Source: Blastococcus saxobsidens DD2 (GTDB lineage: Bacteria; Actinomycetota; Actinomycetes; Mycobacteriales; Geodermatophilaceae). From it: a DNA stretch of 64,000 bases. The notes under the pieces are model-generated. The model had not been told where the DNA came from and searched no databases. It saw nothing but the letters and a program-made list of their open reading frames with translations. The translations under genes were made by a program, and so were the position numbers. Of the stretch, positions 25,307 through 33,207 are shown one piece after another. The first letter of the stretch is position 1, and each line of letters opens with the position of its first letter. The stretch covers positions 4,319,541 to 4,383,540 of the forward strand of contig NC_016943.1 in assembly GCF_000284015.1 (NCBI RefSeq). The letters are read 5' to 3'.

Positions 25307-25761
25307 GAGGACTCCGTTCCGGCGCGTTCTCGGCAGGCGCGGCACGTGCCGGAGAGGGCGACGTGACCGATGTCCACGGTGAAACCCAGATCCCTGGCCA
25401 GACGTTCCGCCGCCTGGTCGAGGAGGTCCGGCGCCGCGGACGCGATCTGCCCGCAGGATGCGCAGACGACATGCAGGTGGGGCCGCTCGGCGGCGTGGTA
25501 GACCGGCGCGCCGCGGCCCAGGTGGGTGTGCCAGACCAGCCCGAGCCGTTCCAGCAGCTCCAGCGTGCGGTAGACCGTCGAGGTGTCGGGCGCGCTGCCG
25601 CCGGGACCGGCCTCCTCGCGCAGCCGCGCACCGATCGCCTCCGGCGTCGCGTGCGCCAGCGCGGCGACCGCGGCCAGCACCCGCGCCCGCTGCGGCGTCA
25701 GCCGGAGACCGCGGGCCCGCAACTGCTCGGCGAGCGGCGCCGCGACGTCATCGGTGCCCAT
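25303..25761 (-). CDS. Fur-family metalloregulator, Nur-like
   Basis: A 152-aa Fur protein. The winged helix has GLRLTPQRARVLAAVAAL and TSTVYRTLELLERLGLVWH. The metal region has HLGRGAPVYH and PHLHVVCASCGQI. A structural zinc site is formed by CASC and CRAC. The phrases HATPE, TVYRTLELLE-LGLV-H-HLG-GAP-YH and the following ygfZ gene match Streptomyces Nur (nickel uptake regulator) more closely than Fur or Zur. Nickel specificity is inferred, not shown. It is the first gene of the operon. Confidence 0.85.
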   Translation of the reverse strand: MGTDDVAAPLAEQLRARGLRLTPQRARVLAAVAALAHATPEAIGARLREEAGPGGSAPDTSTVYRTLELLERLGLVWHTHLGRGAPVYHAAERPHLHVVCASCGQIASAAPDLLDQAAERLARDLGFTVDIGHVALSGTCRACRERAGTESS

Positions 25762-25799
25762 GGGATGAGCCTATGCCGGGGGTGCGGCAGGCTGGACGG

Positions 25800-26648
25800 G
25801 TGAACGAGCAGCGCAGCGTGGCCGTCTGGCGGGACGGGGCCGCCGTGACCGTCCCTGCCCACCAGCCGGTGGTGACCGCCTTCGACCTCGGTCTGGGCCG
25901 CGGCGACGGCATCTTCGAGTCCGTCGCCGTCGTCGCCGGCCGCACACCGCACCTGGCGGCCCACCTGACCCGGCTCACCCGCTCGGCGGCCCTGCTCGGG
26001 CTGCCCGCTCCCGGCGACCAGGCCTGGATGGAGATGGTGGCGGCGGTCCTCGCCGACTGGCCGGCCGCGCTCGAGGGGGTCTGCCGGCTCTTCCTCACCC
26101 GCGGGCTGGGGGACGGGACACCACCGACCGCGCTCGCGTTGCTCGCCCCCGTCCCCGCCGACACGCTCCGCCAGCGCGCCGAGGGGATCTCGGTGGCCAC
26201 CCTGGGCCTCGGTGTGCCCGCCGACTTCCGGGCCGGCGCGCCCTGGCTGCTCGGGGGCGCGAAGACCCTCTCGTACGCGGTGAACATGGCCGCCCAGCGG
26301 CACGCGCACGACCTCGGCGCCGACGACGTCGTCTTCACCAGCCTGGAGGGTCGCCTGCTGGAGGGCCCGACCTCCACGGTGGTCTGGGCGGCCGGCGGCA
26401 CCCTCCACACTCCCCCGGTCGAGACCGGGATCCTCCCCGGCACCACCCAGGCCCGGCTCTTCACCGCGGCGGCGGCCGACGGCTGGCCCACGTCGGTCAC
26501 CCCCGGCACGGTCGACGACCTGCACGCCGCAGACGCCGTCTGGCTGCTCTCCGGGGTACGAGGTGCCGCCGTCGTGCACACCGTCGACGGCGTCCGCCGC
26601 GGGGACGGTGACCTGTCCCGACGGGTCCGCGAGCTGCTGGCCCGGTAG
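25800..26648 (+). CDS. pabC: aminodeoxychorismate lyase / class IV aminotransferase family protein
   Basis: A 282-aa fold-type IV PLP enzyme. It has FDLGLGRGDGIFESVAVV, the PLP lysine in GGAKTLSYAVNMAAQRHA, the DDVVFTSLEGRLLEGPTSTV block and a final GILPGTTQARL. These fit 4-amino-4-deoxychorismate lyase (4-aminobenzoate for folate), although branched-chain aminotransferases share them. Size and the DGIFE start favour PabC. A neighbouring folate-dependent YgfZ is a weak contextual hint. GTG start at 25800; divergent from the Nur-like gene. Confidence 0.85.
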   Translation: MNEQRSVAVWRDGAAVTVPAHQPVVTAFDLGLGRGDGIFESVAVVAGRTPHLAAHLTRLTRSAALLGLPAPGDQAWMEMVAAVLADWPAALEGVCRLFLTRGLGDGTPPTALALLAPVPADTLRQRAEGISVATLGLGVPADFRAGAPWLLGGAKTLSYAVNMAAQRHAHDLGADDVVFTSLEGRLLEGPTSTVVWAAGGTLHTPPVETGILPGTTQARLFTAAAADGWPTSVTPGTVDDLHAADAVWLLSGVRGAAVVHTVDGVRRGDGDLSRRVRELLAR

Positions 26649-26677
26649 CTTTGGACATCAGGTGAGCCGGGAAGTCT

Positions 26678-26700
26678 GGTCGGCAGTCTTTTCGCCGACC
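26678..26700 (+). terminator. hairpin GGTCGGC / GCCGACC between pabC and nhaA
   Basis: A perfect 7-bp stem with a 9-base loop containing TCTTTT, 30 bp after the pabC stop and 21 bp before the nhaA GTG. It could terminate pabC or sit in the nhaA leader; I see no other sign of a known riboswitch. Confidence 0.4.
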
Positions 26701-26720
26701 CCTATCACCGGAGCCGCACT

Positions 26721-28220
26721 GTGACCTCTCCCCCCTCCACCCGCCTCTTCGGTCGCGGCTCCTGGGCCGAAGCGCAGCGGGTCGCCTCGGTGCTCCGCAA
26801 GGAGACCGTCGGCGGCGCCCTGCTGCTCATCGGCGCGGCGATCGCGCTGGTCTGGGCGAACTCGCCCTGGGGAGACTCCTACGAGGCCCTGCGCGACGCG
26901 CGTGTCGGGCCGTCCGCCCTGCACCTGGACCTGACGCTGGGCACGTGGGCCGCCGACGGCCTGCTGGCGATCTTCTTCTTCGTCGCCGGCCTGGAGCTCA
27001 AGCGCGAGTTCGTGGCCGGTGACCTGCGCGAGCCACGCCGCGCGGCGCTGCCGATCGCCGCGGCCGTCGGTGGGATGGCGGTACCCGCCCTGTTCTTCGT
27101 GCTGCTCAACCTGGGCGGGGCCGAAGGCGCGCTCCGGGGCTGGGCGATCCCGTCGGCCACCGACATCGCCTTCGCGCTCGCCGTCCTCGCGGTGATCAGC
27201 ACCCACCTGCCCAGCGCGCTGCGCACGTTCCTGCTCACCCTCGCCGTCGTCGACGACCTCCTGGCCATCGTCGTCATCGCGATCTTCTACACCGAGCAGC
27301 TCTCGGTCCCGTTCCTCGCGCTGTCGCTGCTGCCGCTGGCGCTCTTCGGGTTCCTGGTGCAGAAGCGGATCCGGTCCTGGTGGCTGCTGCTCCCGCTGGC
27401 CGTGCTCACCTGGGTCTTCATGCACGAGTCGGGGGTGCACGCCACCGTCGCCGGGGTGCTGCTCGCCTTCACCGTGCCGGTCCTCCGCAGCGAGGCCGCC
27501 GGTGGACCGGACGCCGGACCGGGCCTGGCCGAGCACTTCGAGCACCGCATCCGGCCGCTGTCGGCGGGGGTCGCCGTCCCGGTGTTCGCCTTCTTCTCCG
27601 CGGGCGTGGCCGTCGGTGGGCTCTCCGGCCTGGGCGAGTCGCTCGGCGACAGCATCGCCATCGGGATCATGGTCGGCCTGGTGGCGGGCAAGGCGATCGG
27701 CATCACCGGCGCCACCTGGCTGATCCAGCGCTTCACCCGGGGTCAGCTCGACGAGAGCCTGGGCTGGCCCGACGTGCTGGGGCTCGCGCTGCTCGGCGGG
27801 ATGGGGTTCACCGTCTCGCTGCTGATCACCGAACTCGCGTACGGCGCCGAGAGCGAGGCCTACGAGCACGCGAAGGTCGGCATCCTGGCGGGCACCTTCC
27901 TCGCCGCCGTGCTCGCCGCGGTCATCCTCCGGCTGCGGAACCGGCGCTACAAGCAGACGTACGCGGCGGAGACCCGCGACGTCGACCGGGACGGGATCCC
28001 GGATGTCTGGGACACCGTGGACGACCGGGCGGAGCACGACCCCGACTGGGACGGCGCCCTGCCCCCGGGACGGACCCTGGCCGACACCGAGGTCGACGAC
28101 GTCGACCCCGACGCGGCTCCTCCGGCCTCCTACGAGACCGTCGACGACGAGGCCGAGCACGACCCGGACTGGAAGGGCACCCGCCCGCCGGGGCGCACGC
28201 TGGGCCCGAACGGCAGCTGA
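26721..28220 (+). CDS. nhaA: Na+/H+ antiporter NhaA with calcium-motif C-terminal tail
   Basis: A 499-aa membrane antiporter. The NhaA core (about residues 25-412) has [36 protein letters not shown] and the [19 protein letters not shown]sp pair essential for ion exchange. [15 protein letters not shown] lies near the end. E. coli NhaA is 388 aa; this one adds about 85 hydrophilic residues. The tail begins with [12 protein letters not shown] (from Asp420), a DxDxDG-type calcium-binding motif, then two copies of a TVDD-AEHDPDW-G--PPGRTL unit. The GTG start lacks a strong ribosome-binding site. Confidence 0.94.
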   Translation: MTSPPSTRLFGRGSWAEAQRVASVLRKETVGGALLLIGAAIALVWANSPWGDSYEALRDARVGPSALHLDLTLGTWAADGLLAIFFFVAGLELKREFVAGDLREPRRAALPIAAAVGGMAVPALFFVLLNLGGAEGALRGWAIPSATDIAFALAVLAVISTHLPSALRTFLLTLAVVDDLLAIVVIAIFYTEQLSVPFLALSLLPLALFGFLVQKRIRSWWLLLPLAVLTWVFMHESGVHATVAGVLLAFTVPVLRSEAAGGPDAGPGLAEHFEHRIRPLSAGVAVPVFAFFSAGVAVGGLSGLGESLGDSIAIGIMVGLVAGKAIGITGATWLIQRFTRGQLDESLGWPDVLGLALLGGMGFTVSLLITELAYGAESEAYEHAKVGILAGTFLAAVLAAVILRLRNRRYKQTYAAETRDVDRDGIPDVWDTVDDRAEHDPDWDGALPPGRTLADTEVDDVDPDAAPPASYETVDDEAEHDPDWKGTRPPGRTLGPNGS

Positions 28221-28294
28221 CCCGCGCCGACACGCCGGGCGGGGCCACTGCGCACGCCGCGACCAGCGCGTTCGCTGTGAGCGGAGCAATCCGC

Positions 28295-28324
28295 TTGCAG
28301 GCCCGGATCTCCCGGTCGTACCGT
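28295..28324 (+). promoter_or_regulatory. sigma-A-like promoter downstream of nhaA
   Basis: TTGCAG (28295-28300) and TACCGT (28319-28324) are separated by 18 bp. A transcription start near 28331 would give a leader with GGAGG at 28341. It is the best promoter match in a 380-bp stretch (28221-28602) that has no conventional gene. Confidence 0.55.
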
Positions 28325-28357
28325 CGTGGCACACGAGAGAGGAGGTGGTCCGTAACT

Positions 28358-28396
28358 TTGCTGAGCTACAGGACTCGTGAGGTGGCTGTCCGCTAG
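28358..28396 (+). CDS. candidate micro-ORF in the leader of the 28603 gene (12 codons)
   Basis: Downstream of the 28295 promoter and a GGAGG sequence, TTG CTG AGC TAC AGG ACT CGT GAG GTG GCT GTC CGC TAG can be read (LLSYRTREVAVR). An alternative frame starts at GTG 28345 (VVRNFAELQDS). The stretch is unusually rich in A/T for this window. It might be a leader peptide or a structured RNA. No homologue can be checked here; low confidence. Confidence 0.3.
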   Translation: MLSYRTREVAVR

Positions 28397-28602
28397 CCGC
28401 CGTCCAGATGGGCCGCCCGTTCAGACTCATGTCTGAGCGACGGCAGATCGCCCGTCCGTCGTACGGCGGCGAGCGAGAACCGGACAGTCACCCGACCCCC
28501 GGGCCGCCGACAGTTGTCCAGTCGGCCCGCGTGCAGCTCCCTCTCCGGAGGTCAGCGCCGCGGAGCAGCCCGGGGGTTGTCCGTGTCCCGGGGGGAGTGC
28601 GC

Positions 28603-29337
28603 GTGCAGCTCGGCGGCCTGCCGGTCGAGGCGGACGTCTCCGCCGGCGCCTGGATCGCCGAGGCGGTCGCCCGGTCGCACTGGAGCACCGTGGGCTCCCT
28701 CGTCCCGCCGGTCTTCCCCGCGTACGCGCGGGTGCTGCACCCCGCATACCGCTACGACGGCGACGACGACGTCGAGATCCCCTGGGGCGACGTCGCCCGC
28801 CTGAACGGCACCGTGCACCACCCCCGCATGCAGTGGCCCGCGATCACCGGCGGCTGGGAGTACCTCACCGAGGACAGCCAGCCGCCCACCTGGGACGGCG
28901 TCCCGGCCGAGGGTCACCTGCCGTGCACCCTCGCCGCGCGGATGGCCGCCGTCCTGGGCCGGCACACGACCACCCCGGAGCACTGCCTCTTCGGGCGGTG
29001 GGCAGAATCCGGCTCCGGCGCCGGCGAGCTCCGGACGGCCCCGCGGCTGTCGCTGCCACGGGGGCGCGACGTCGTCCTCGTGCGGGGCCGGGTCACCGAC
29101 GCCGTCCGCAACCTCGCGCCGGAGCCCTCCGAGCAGAGCGCCAACCTGTGGTGGCCGGCCGACCGTGCGTGGTGCGTGACCACCGACATCGACCTGATGA
29201 GCACCCACGTCGCCGGCAGCGCGGCGTGCATCGCCGAGCTGCTCGCCACGCCGGGGCTGGAGGTCGTCCCGGCCTCCCCGGACGACCGGGTAGGCCACGG
29301 CGACGACCCGGTCAACCCGGTCCCGGCGCGGGGCTGA
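28603..29337 (+). CDS. conserved actinobacterial hypothetical protein
   Basis: About 244 aa from GTG 28603, which has GGGGAG five bases upstream. An open frame extends to 28408, but the added residues look non-coding. Conserved-looking blocks: SHWSTVGSLVPPVFPAYARVLHP is split around a GDVARLNGTVHHPRMQWPAI segment, then GHLPCTLAARMAAVL, HTTTPEHCLFGRW and NLWWPADRAWCVTTDIDLMS. I recognise this as a widespread uncharacterised actinobacterial family but cannot give a function. Soluble, no signal peptide. Confidence 0.72.
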   Translation: MQLGGLPVEADVSAGAWIAEAVARSHWSTVGSLVPPVFPAYARVLHPAYRYDGDDDVEIPWGDVARLNGTVHHPRMQWPAITGGWEYLTEDSQPPTWDGVPAEGHLPCTLAARMAAVLGRHTTTPEHCLFGRWAESGSGAGELRTAPRLSLPRGRDVVLVRGRVTDAVRNLAPEPSEQSANLWWPADRAWCVTTDIDLMSTHVAGSAACIAELLATPGLEVVPASPDDRVGHGDDPVNPVPARG

Positions 29338-29349
29338 ACGCCCGGCCGC

Positions 29350-30105
29350 TCAGGGCTCGATGACCACCCAGTCGCCGGTCACGTCGACGACCACCCCGGA
29401 ATCGGTCGCCTCCACGCCGGTGATTTCCTGGGCGAAGGGCAGCGGGTCGAGCGGCACCCGGAAGGTGAACCGCTGACCGAGCAGCAGTTCGCTCACCCCG
29501 CTCAGACCGCGCACGCCCCCGAACCGGGTCGGCTCCACGACCAGCGAGCCGCCGTCCGCGCCCAGGGCGACGTCCGCGGAGGCCTCGACGGTGGCGCCGA
29601 GCACCTCGACGGCGCCGATCACCCGCAGTTCCCCCGGGTCGGCCGCCTCGAGCGCGAGCGGCCGGCCGGTGAGCTCCAGGTACCGGTTCAGATCCTCGTA
29701 GGAGAGGAAGACCTCCGCCTCGGTGTCGACCACCAGCAGCCGGTCGGTGTCCCCGAGCAGCAGGTCGTGGAAGGACAGGTACACGTCCTCCAGCCGCGCG
29801 TCGACGGCGTCGATCCGCAGCGGCCCGGAGACCACGCCCTCCATCGCGATCTCCACCTCGTCGTAGCGACCCCGGAGGACCTGCGGGAGGAAGAAGAGGC
29901 CACGCACCTTTACGGAAGGCTCCTCCACGGTGCCCGTCCGCTCCTGCAGGGCCTGCGCGACCACGCCCTCCGCGGCGCGCCGCGCGAGGAGGTCGGAGCC
30001 CCACAGCAGGAGCACCGTGCCGAGGAGCACGCCGAGCGCGATGCCGACCGTCCGACGGCTCGGCCGCCGGGGTGACCGCGGGTCCGTGCCCGCTCGCTCG
30101 CTCAC
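29350..30105 (-). CDS. LmeA-like (DUF2993) membrane-anchored lipid-binding protein
   Basis: A 251-aa protein with a basic N-terminus and one hydrophobic segment (GIALGVLLGTVLLLWGSDLL), then a DUF2993 domain: LFFLPQVLRGRYDEVEIAME, VDARLEDVYLSFHDLL and FLSYEDLNRYLELTG. In M. tuberculosis LmeA acts in the periplasm in lipomannan elongation (established); this is a second paralogue in the window beside 39715-40404. Start choice is open: GTG 30105 has GAAGAGG upstream, while GTG 30183 overlaps the MMPL stop by 4 bp and would add 26 residues. It is probably cotranscribed with the MMPL gene. Confidence 0.82.
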   Translation of the reverse strand: MSERAGTDPRSPRRPSRRTVGIALGVLLGTVLLLWGSDLLARRAAEGVVAQALQERTGTVEEPSVKVRGLFFLPQVLRGRYDEVEIAMEGVVSGPLRIDAVDARLEDVYLSFHDLLLGDTDRLLVVDTEAEVFLSYEDLNRYLELTGRPLALEAADPGELRVIGAVEVLGATVEASADVALGADGGSLVVEPTRFGGVRGLSGVSELLLGQRFTFRVPLDPLPFAQEITGVEATDSGVVVDVTGDWVVIEP

Positions 30106-30179
30106 CGGTGCATCCTCTTCCTGTCGGTGGTCCGCGTTCGCGGCGCTGCTGTGCCCCACTGGTGAGCTCGCACGCTCGC

Positions 30180-32522
30180 TCACGTGCCGACCTTCGACGG
30201 GCCGGCGGCCGCGGCCACCGGGTCCCGGCCGGCCTCGGCCGCCCGCTTGTCCAGCAGGGCCACCTGCCTGGCGGCATCCATGGGTACCCCCGCCGTCCGG
30301 ATCCGCCGGCTGGGCCATCCCGCCGCGCGGCCGAGCAGCGTGAGCACGGCCGGGGTCAGGACCGGTCGGATCAGGAACGTGTCGATCAGCAGGCCCAGGG
30401 CCATGATGAACGCGACCTGGCGGAAGCTGTCGAGCGGGATGATCGCCACCATGGCGAAGGTGGTGGCGAGGATGATCCCCGCCGCGCTGATCGCGCGGGC
30501 CGTGGCCGGCATCGCGACGGCGATCGCCTCGCGCAACGGGCGCCGGCCCGCCTCCTCCCAGATCGAGCCGACGGCGAACACGTTGTAGTCCGACCCCAGC
30601 GCCAGCAGCAGCACCGCCGTGGTGAACGGCACGTAGAAGGTCAACCCGGGGTCGTCCAGCCATCCCTGGAACACCAGCACCGTCACCCCGAGAGCGGCCG
30701 CCACCCCCAGGGCGCTCGTCACGATCAGCAGCAACGGGGCGAGCAGCGCGCGCAGGTAGAGCGCCAGGATCACGAACTCCACGACCAGCACCGCGAGCAT
30801 CGTGCGCCGGAGCTCGTCCTGGGTGATCAGCGCCAACTCCGAGGCGACCGCCGTCTGACCGGCGATGCCCACCGTCGCGCCCGCCACCCCCGCCTCGTCC
30901 AGCAGCTGCGGGATCCGGTCCTCCAGCCGCCGCAGGTCTGCGATGCCGGTGGCCCCGAGCGGATCGCTGTCCAGGATCACGACGAACCGGGCGGCGTCGC
31001 CGTCGGCGGAGAAGACGATCCCGTACTCCTCGGGCAGCGGGTTCTGCTCCGCGCCGAGCACCTGTGCCACGCCCGGCTGCCGGCTGAGCAGGCCCTGGAA
31101 CGCCGACAGCGCGGCGCGCTGCTCGGTGACGCCGGGGCCTTCCACCAGGACCTCGGTCGGCGCGACCACGCCGCGCACCCCCGCCTCGTCGAGGATCTCC
31201 GCCCCCTGCCGGACCGGGTCGCCGGCGGGCAGGCCGGAGCTGAAGGACAGGTCCAACCGCAGATCGGTCACCGGCAGCGCGGCCGGCACCAGGATGCCCA
31301 GGCCCAGGAGGACGGCGACCAGCGCGCCGCGGCGGGAGGAGGAGGTGGCGCGGGCGATCCACCGGGCGCCCCGCCCCGCCCGGCGGTCGATGGCTCCGCT
31401 CCCGCCGACGCCCGAGGGGAAGAACAGCCGCGGCCCCAGGACGGCGATCAGCGCGGGGACGAGGGTCAGGGAGAGGACCACCCCCACCACGACGGTGAGC
31501 GACAGCGCCGGCCCGAAGGCCCGGAACAGCTCGAAGTCCGCGACCAGCAGCGCCGCCGTCCCGGCCGCCACGGTGATGCCCGCGACGGCGACGATCGGGC
31601 CGTCGGTGGTGACCGTGCGCCGGGCGGCCTCGTGCGGGGGCACGCCGGCGTCCAGTTGCCGGCGCATGCCGGAGAAGAACAGCACGCAGTAGTCGGTGAC
31701 CACACCGATGAGCAGGGCTGCGGTGAGCGGCTGCAGCTGATCGGGCAGCGCGAACCCGAGCGCCGCGGCCGCCAGGGCCAGCACGTACACCGCGACCAGG
31801 TAGCCGATCCCGGCGGCGGCCAGCACCACCAGGGGCGCCACGACCGACCGGAAGGTCAGCCCGACGACGGCGGCGATCAGCACCAGGGTGGCCACCTCGA
31901 ACAGGTGCAGCCGAGCCTCGAGGTGCTCGGCCTGCTGGACCCGCGCCGGCGTGATCCCGGTGACGTAGGCGTCCACGTCCGGCTGGTTCTCGAAGTGCGC
32001 CGCGTACTGGCGGGCCAGCGCGGTGGCGTCGGCCAGGGACGTGCCGCCGGTCGTGTACAGGTACGTCACCGCCGTCTCGGGCGTGGCGGTGGGCAGCGGC
32101 ACGGCGGCCACGATCCTGCCGTCGGCGGTCGGAGCCTCACCGCGGAGCGTCGCCTGGGTGTGCTGGAGCGCCCACAGGGCGATGTCGGCGCGGGTCAGCG
32201 CGCTGAGCCCCCCGGGGTCGTGGACGACCACCGCGGTCTGGGACAGCACCGGAACCCGGAACTGCTCCAGGGACCGTTCCTGCACCCGCACGGCCTCGCT
32301 GTCGGGTGGGAGCAGGCCGCCGAAGTTGTTGCTGCCCCCGCCACCCGACGGGGTCGGCAGCATCACCGCCGCCACGGCGGCGGCCAGCCAGACCGCCATG
32401 ACCAGCCACCGGCCGGCGACGACGGCCGAGCGGAAGCCGCGCCCGGCGGCGGACAGTGCTCTGGCCGGTACCCGCGCGGCGGACCGTGCCCTCAACACGG
32501 CCTCCAAGCCTGTGGTCGGCAA
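30180..32522 (-). CDS. MMPL/RND family membrane transporter
   Basis: A 780-aa RND-superfamily protein with two repeats, each of one N-terminal helix, a periplasmic domain and five more helices. First repeat: PLTAALLIGVVTDYCVLFFS carries the conserved Asp-Tyr pair of the proton path. Second repeat: LLLALGSDYNVFAVGSIWEE has the matching Ser-Asp-Tyr. MMPL proteins move lipids or siderophores across the inner membrane. Neighbouring LmeA-like proteins support an envelope-lipid role. The start is uncertain: TTG 32522 as the longest, with GTG 32498 or TTG 32495 inside. Confidence 0.92.
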   Translation of the reverse strand: MPTTGLEAVLRARSAARVPARALSAAGRGFRSAVVAGRWLVMAVWLAAAVAAVMLPTPSGGGGSNNFGGLLPPDSEAVRVQERSLEQFRVPVLSQTAVVVHDPGGLSALTRADIALWALQHTQATLRGEAPTADGRIVAAVPLPTATPETAVTYLYTTGGTSLADATALARQYAAHFENQPDVDAYVTGITPARVQQAEHLEARLHLFEVATLVLIAAVVGLTFRSVVAPLVVLAAAGIGYLVAVYVLALAAAALGFALPDQLQPLTAALLIGVVTDYCVLFFSGMRRQLDAGVPPHEAARRTVTTDGPIVAVAGITVAAGTAALLVADFELFRAFGPALSLTVVVGVVLSLTLVPALIAVLGPRLFFPSGVGGSGAIDRRAGRGARWIARATSSSRRGALVAVLLGLGILVPAALPVTDLRLDLSFSSGLPAGDPVRQGAEILDEAGVRGVVAPTEVLVEGPGVTEQRAALSAFQGLLSRQPGVAQVLGAEQNPLPEEYGIVFSADGDAARFVVILDSDPLGATGIADLRRLEDRIPQLLDEAGVAGATVGIAGQTAVASELALITQDELRRTMLAVLVVEFVILALYLRALLAPLLLIVTSALGVAAALGVTVLVFQGWLDDPGLTFYVPFTTAVLLLALGSDYNVFAVGSIWEEAGRRPLREAIAVAMPATARAISAAGIILATTFAMVAIIPLDSFRQVAFIMALGLLIDTFLIRPVLTPAVLTLLGRAAGWPSRRIRTAGVPMDAARQVALLDKRAAEAGRDPVAAAAGPSKVGT

Positions 32523-32586
32523 CCGAGTACCAGTGGTGGGGAAAGGGTAGGTCGATCAGCCAGAACCCGCAGGCGGAAGGACTCCG

Positions 32587-33180
32587 ATGCCCGAGAACCG
32601 TCCCGAGACGACGGCCGGCGCGACCGCGGCCCCGGTGGCCGATGCGGCCGAGGCCGCGCCCGCCGGCGACGGCGCCGGGCGTCCGGGCCGGACGGGGGGC
32701 CCCCGGAGCTGGTGGCTCGTGGCGCCGGCATTCGTGCTGGGGTTGTTCGCCGGGGCCGTCACGCTGGGACTGCTCCGCGAGGACCCGCCGGCCGTGCCCG
32801 CGACCGCCACCGAGTCACCGGCCGGCTCGGACGAGTCCCCGTCGGACGGCGGCACCCCCACGCCCGGGGCCCGCGCGGAGTTCACCGTGAACGAGGCGTG
32901 CCTGCGCGTGGTGAACGGGACCCAGGACCTCGTCGACGTCGTCGGCGACCTGGGCAACGCCGCGGCCGACCTGGACATCAGCGGACTGGACGAGGCGATC
33001 CGGCGGCTGCAGCCGCTGGAGAGCCGCCTGCGGGACGACCTGGACGGCTGCGAGACCGACACCACCCTGCCCGGCGACCTGTCGCCGCTACCGTCTTCCG
33101 AGGAGCCGCCGGACTCCGAGGAGCCGCCGGACTCCCCCGCGGCGCCCTCGGCCTCCCCGACGAGCCCCCCGCCGGACTGA
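32587..33180 (+). CDS. membrane-anchored hypothetical protein with Pro/Glu-rich tail
   Basis: A 197-aa protein: an Ala-rich cytoplasmic part (1-40), one transmembrane helix (WWLVAPAFVLGLFAGAVTLG), a Pro/Ser/Thr-rich linker and a helical domain with one Cys at each end (NEACLRVVNG and LDGCETDTT). The last 45 residues contain a direct repeat (SEEPPD twice) and PSASPTSPPPD. It is divergent from the MMPL gene by about 64 bp. I do not recognise the family; an extracytoplasmic helical domain is inferred. Confidence 0.72.
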   Translation: MPENRPETTAGATAAPVADAAEAAPAGDGAGRPGRTGGPRSWWLVAPAFVLGLFAGAVTLGLLREDPPAVPATATESPAGSDESPSDGGTPTPGARAEFTVNEACLRVVNGTQDLVDVVGDLGNAAADLDISGLDEAIRRLQPLESRLRDDLDGCETDTTLPGDLSPLPSSEEPPDSEEPPDSPAAPSASPTSPPPD

Positions 33181-33207
33181 CGCCCCGGCAGCAGAGCCCC
33201 ACCGGCG

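Noticed and set aside
26678..26700. Cation riboswitch in front of nhaA
   Set aside because: Only one short stem fits in the 72-bp gap; no conserved riboswitch core could be recognised.
28408..28602. N-terminal extension of the 28603 gene
   Set aside because: The extra 65 codons are Arg/Ser/Pro-rich and lack the codon pattern of the body; a ribosome-binding site precedes GTG 28603.
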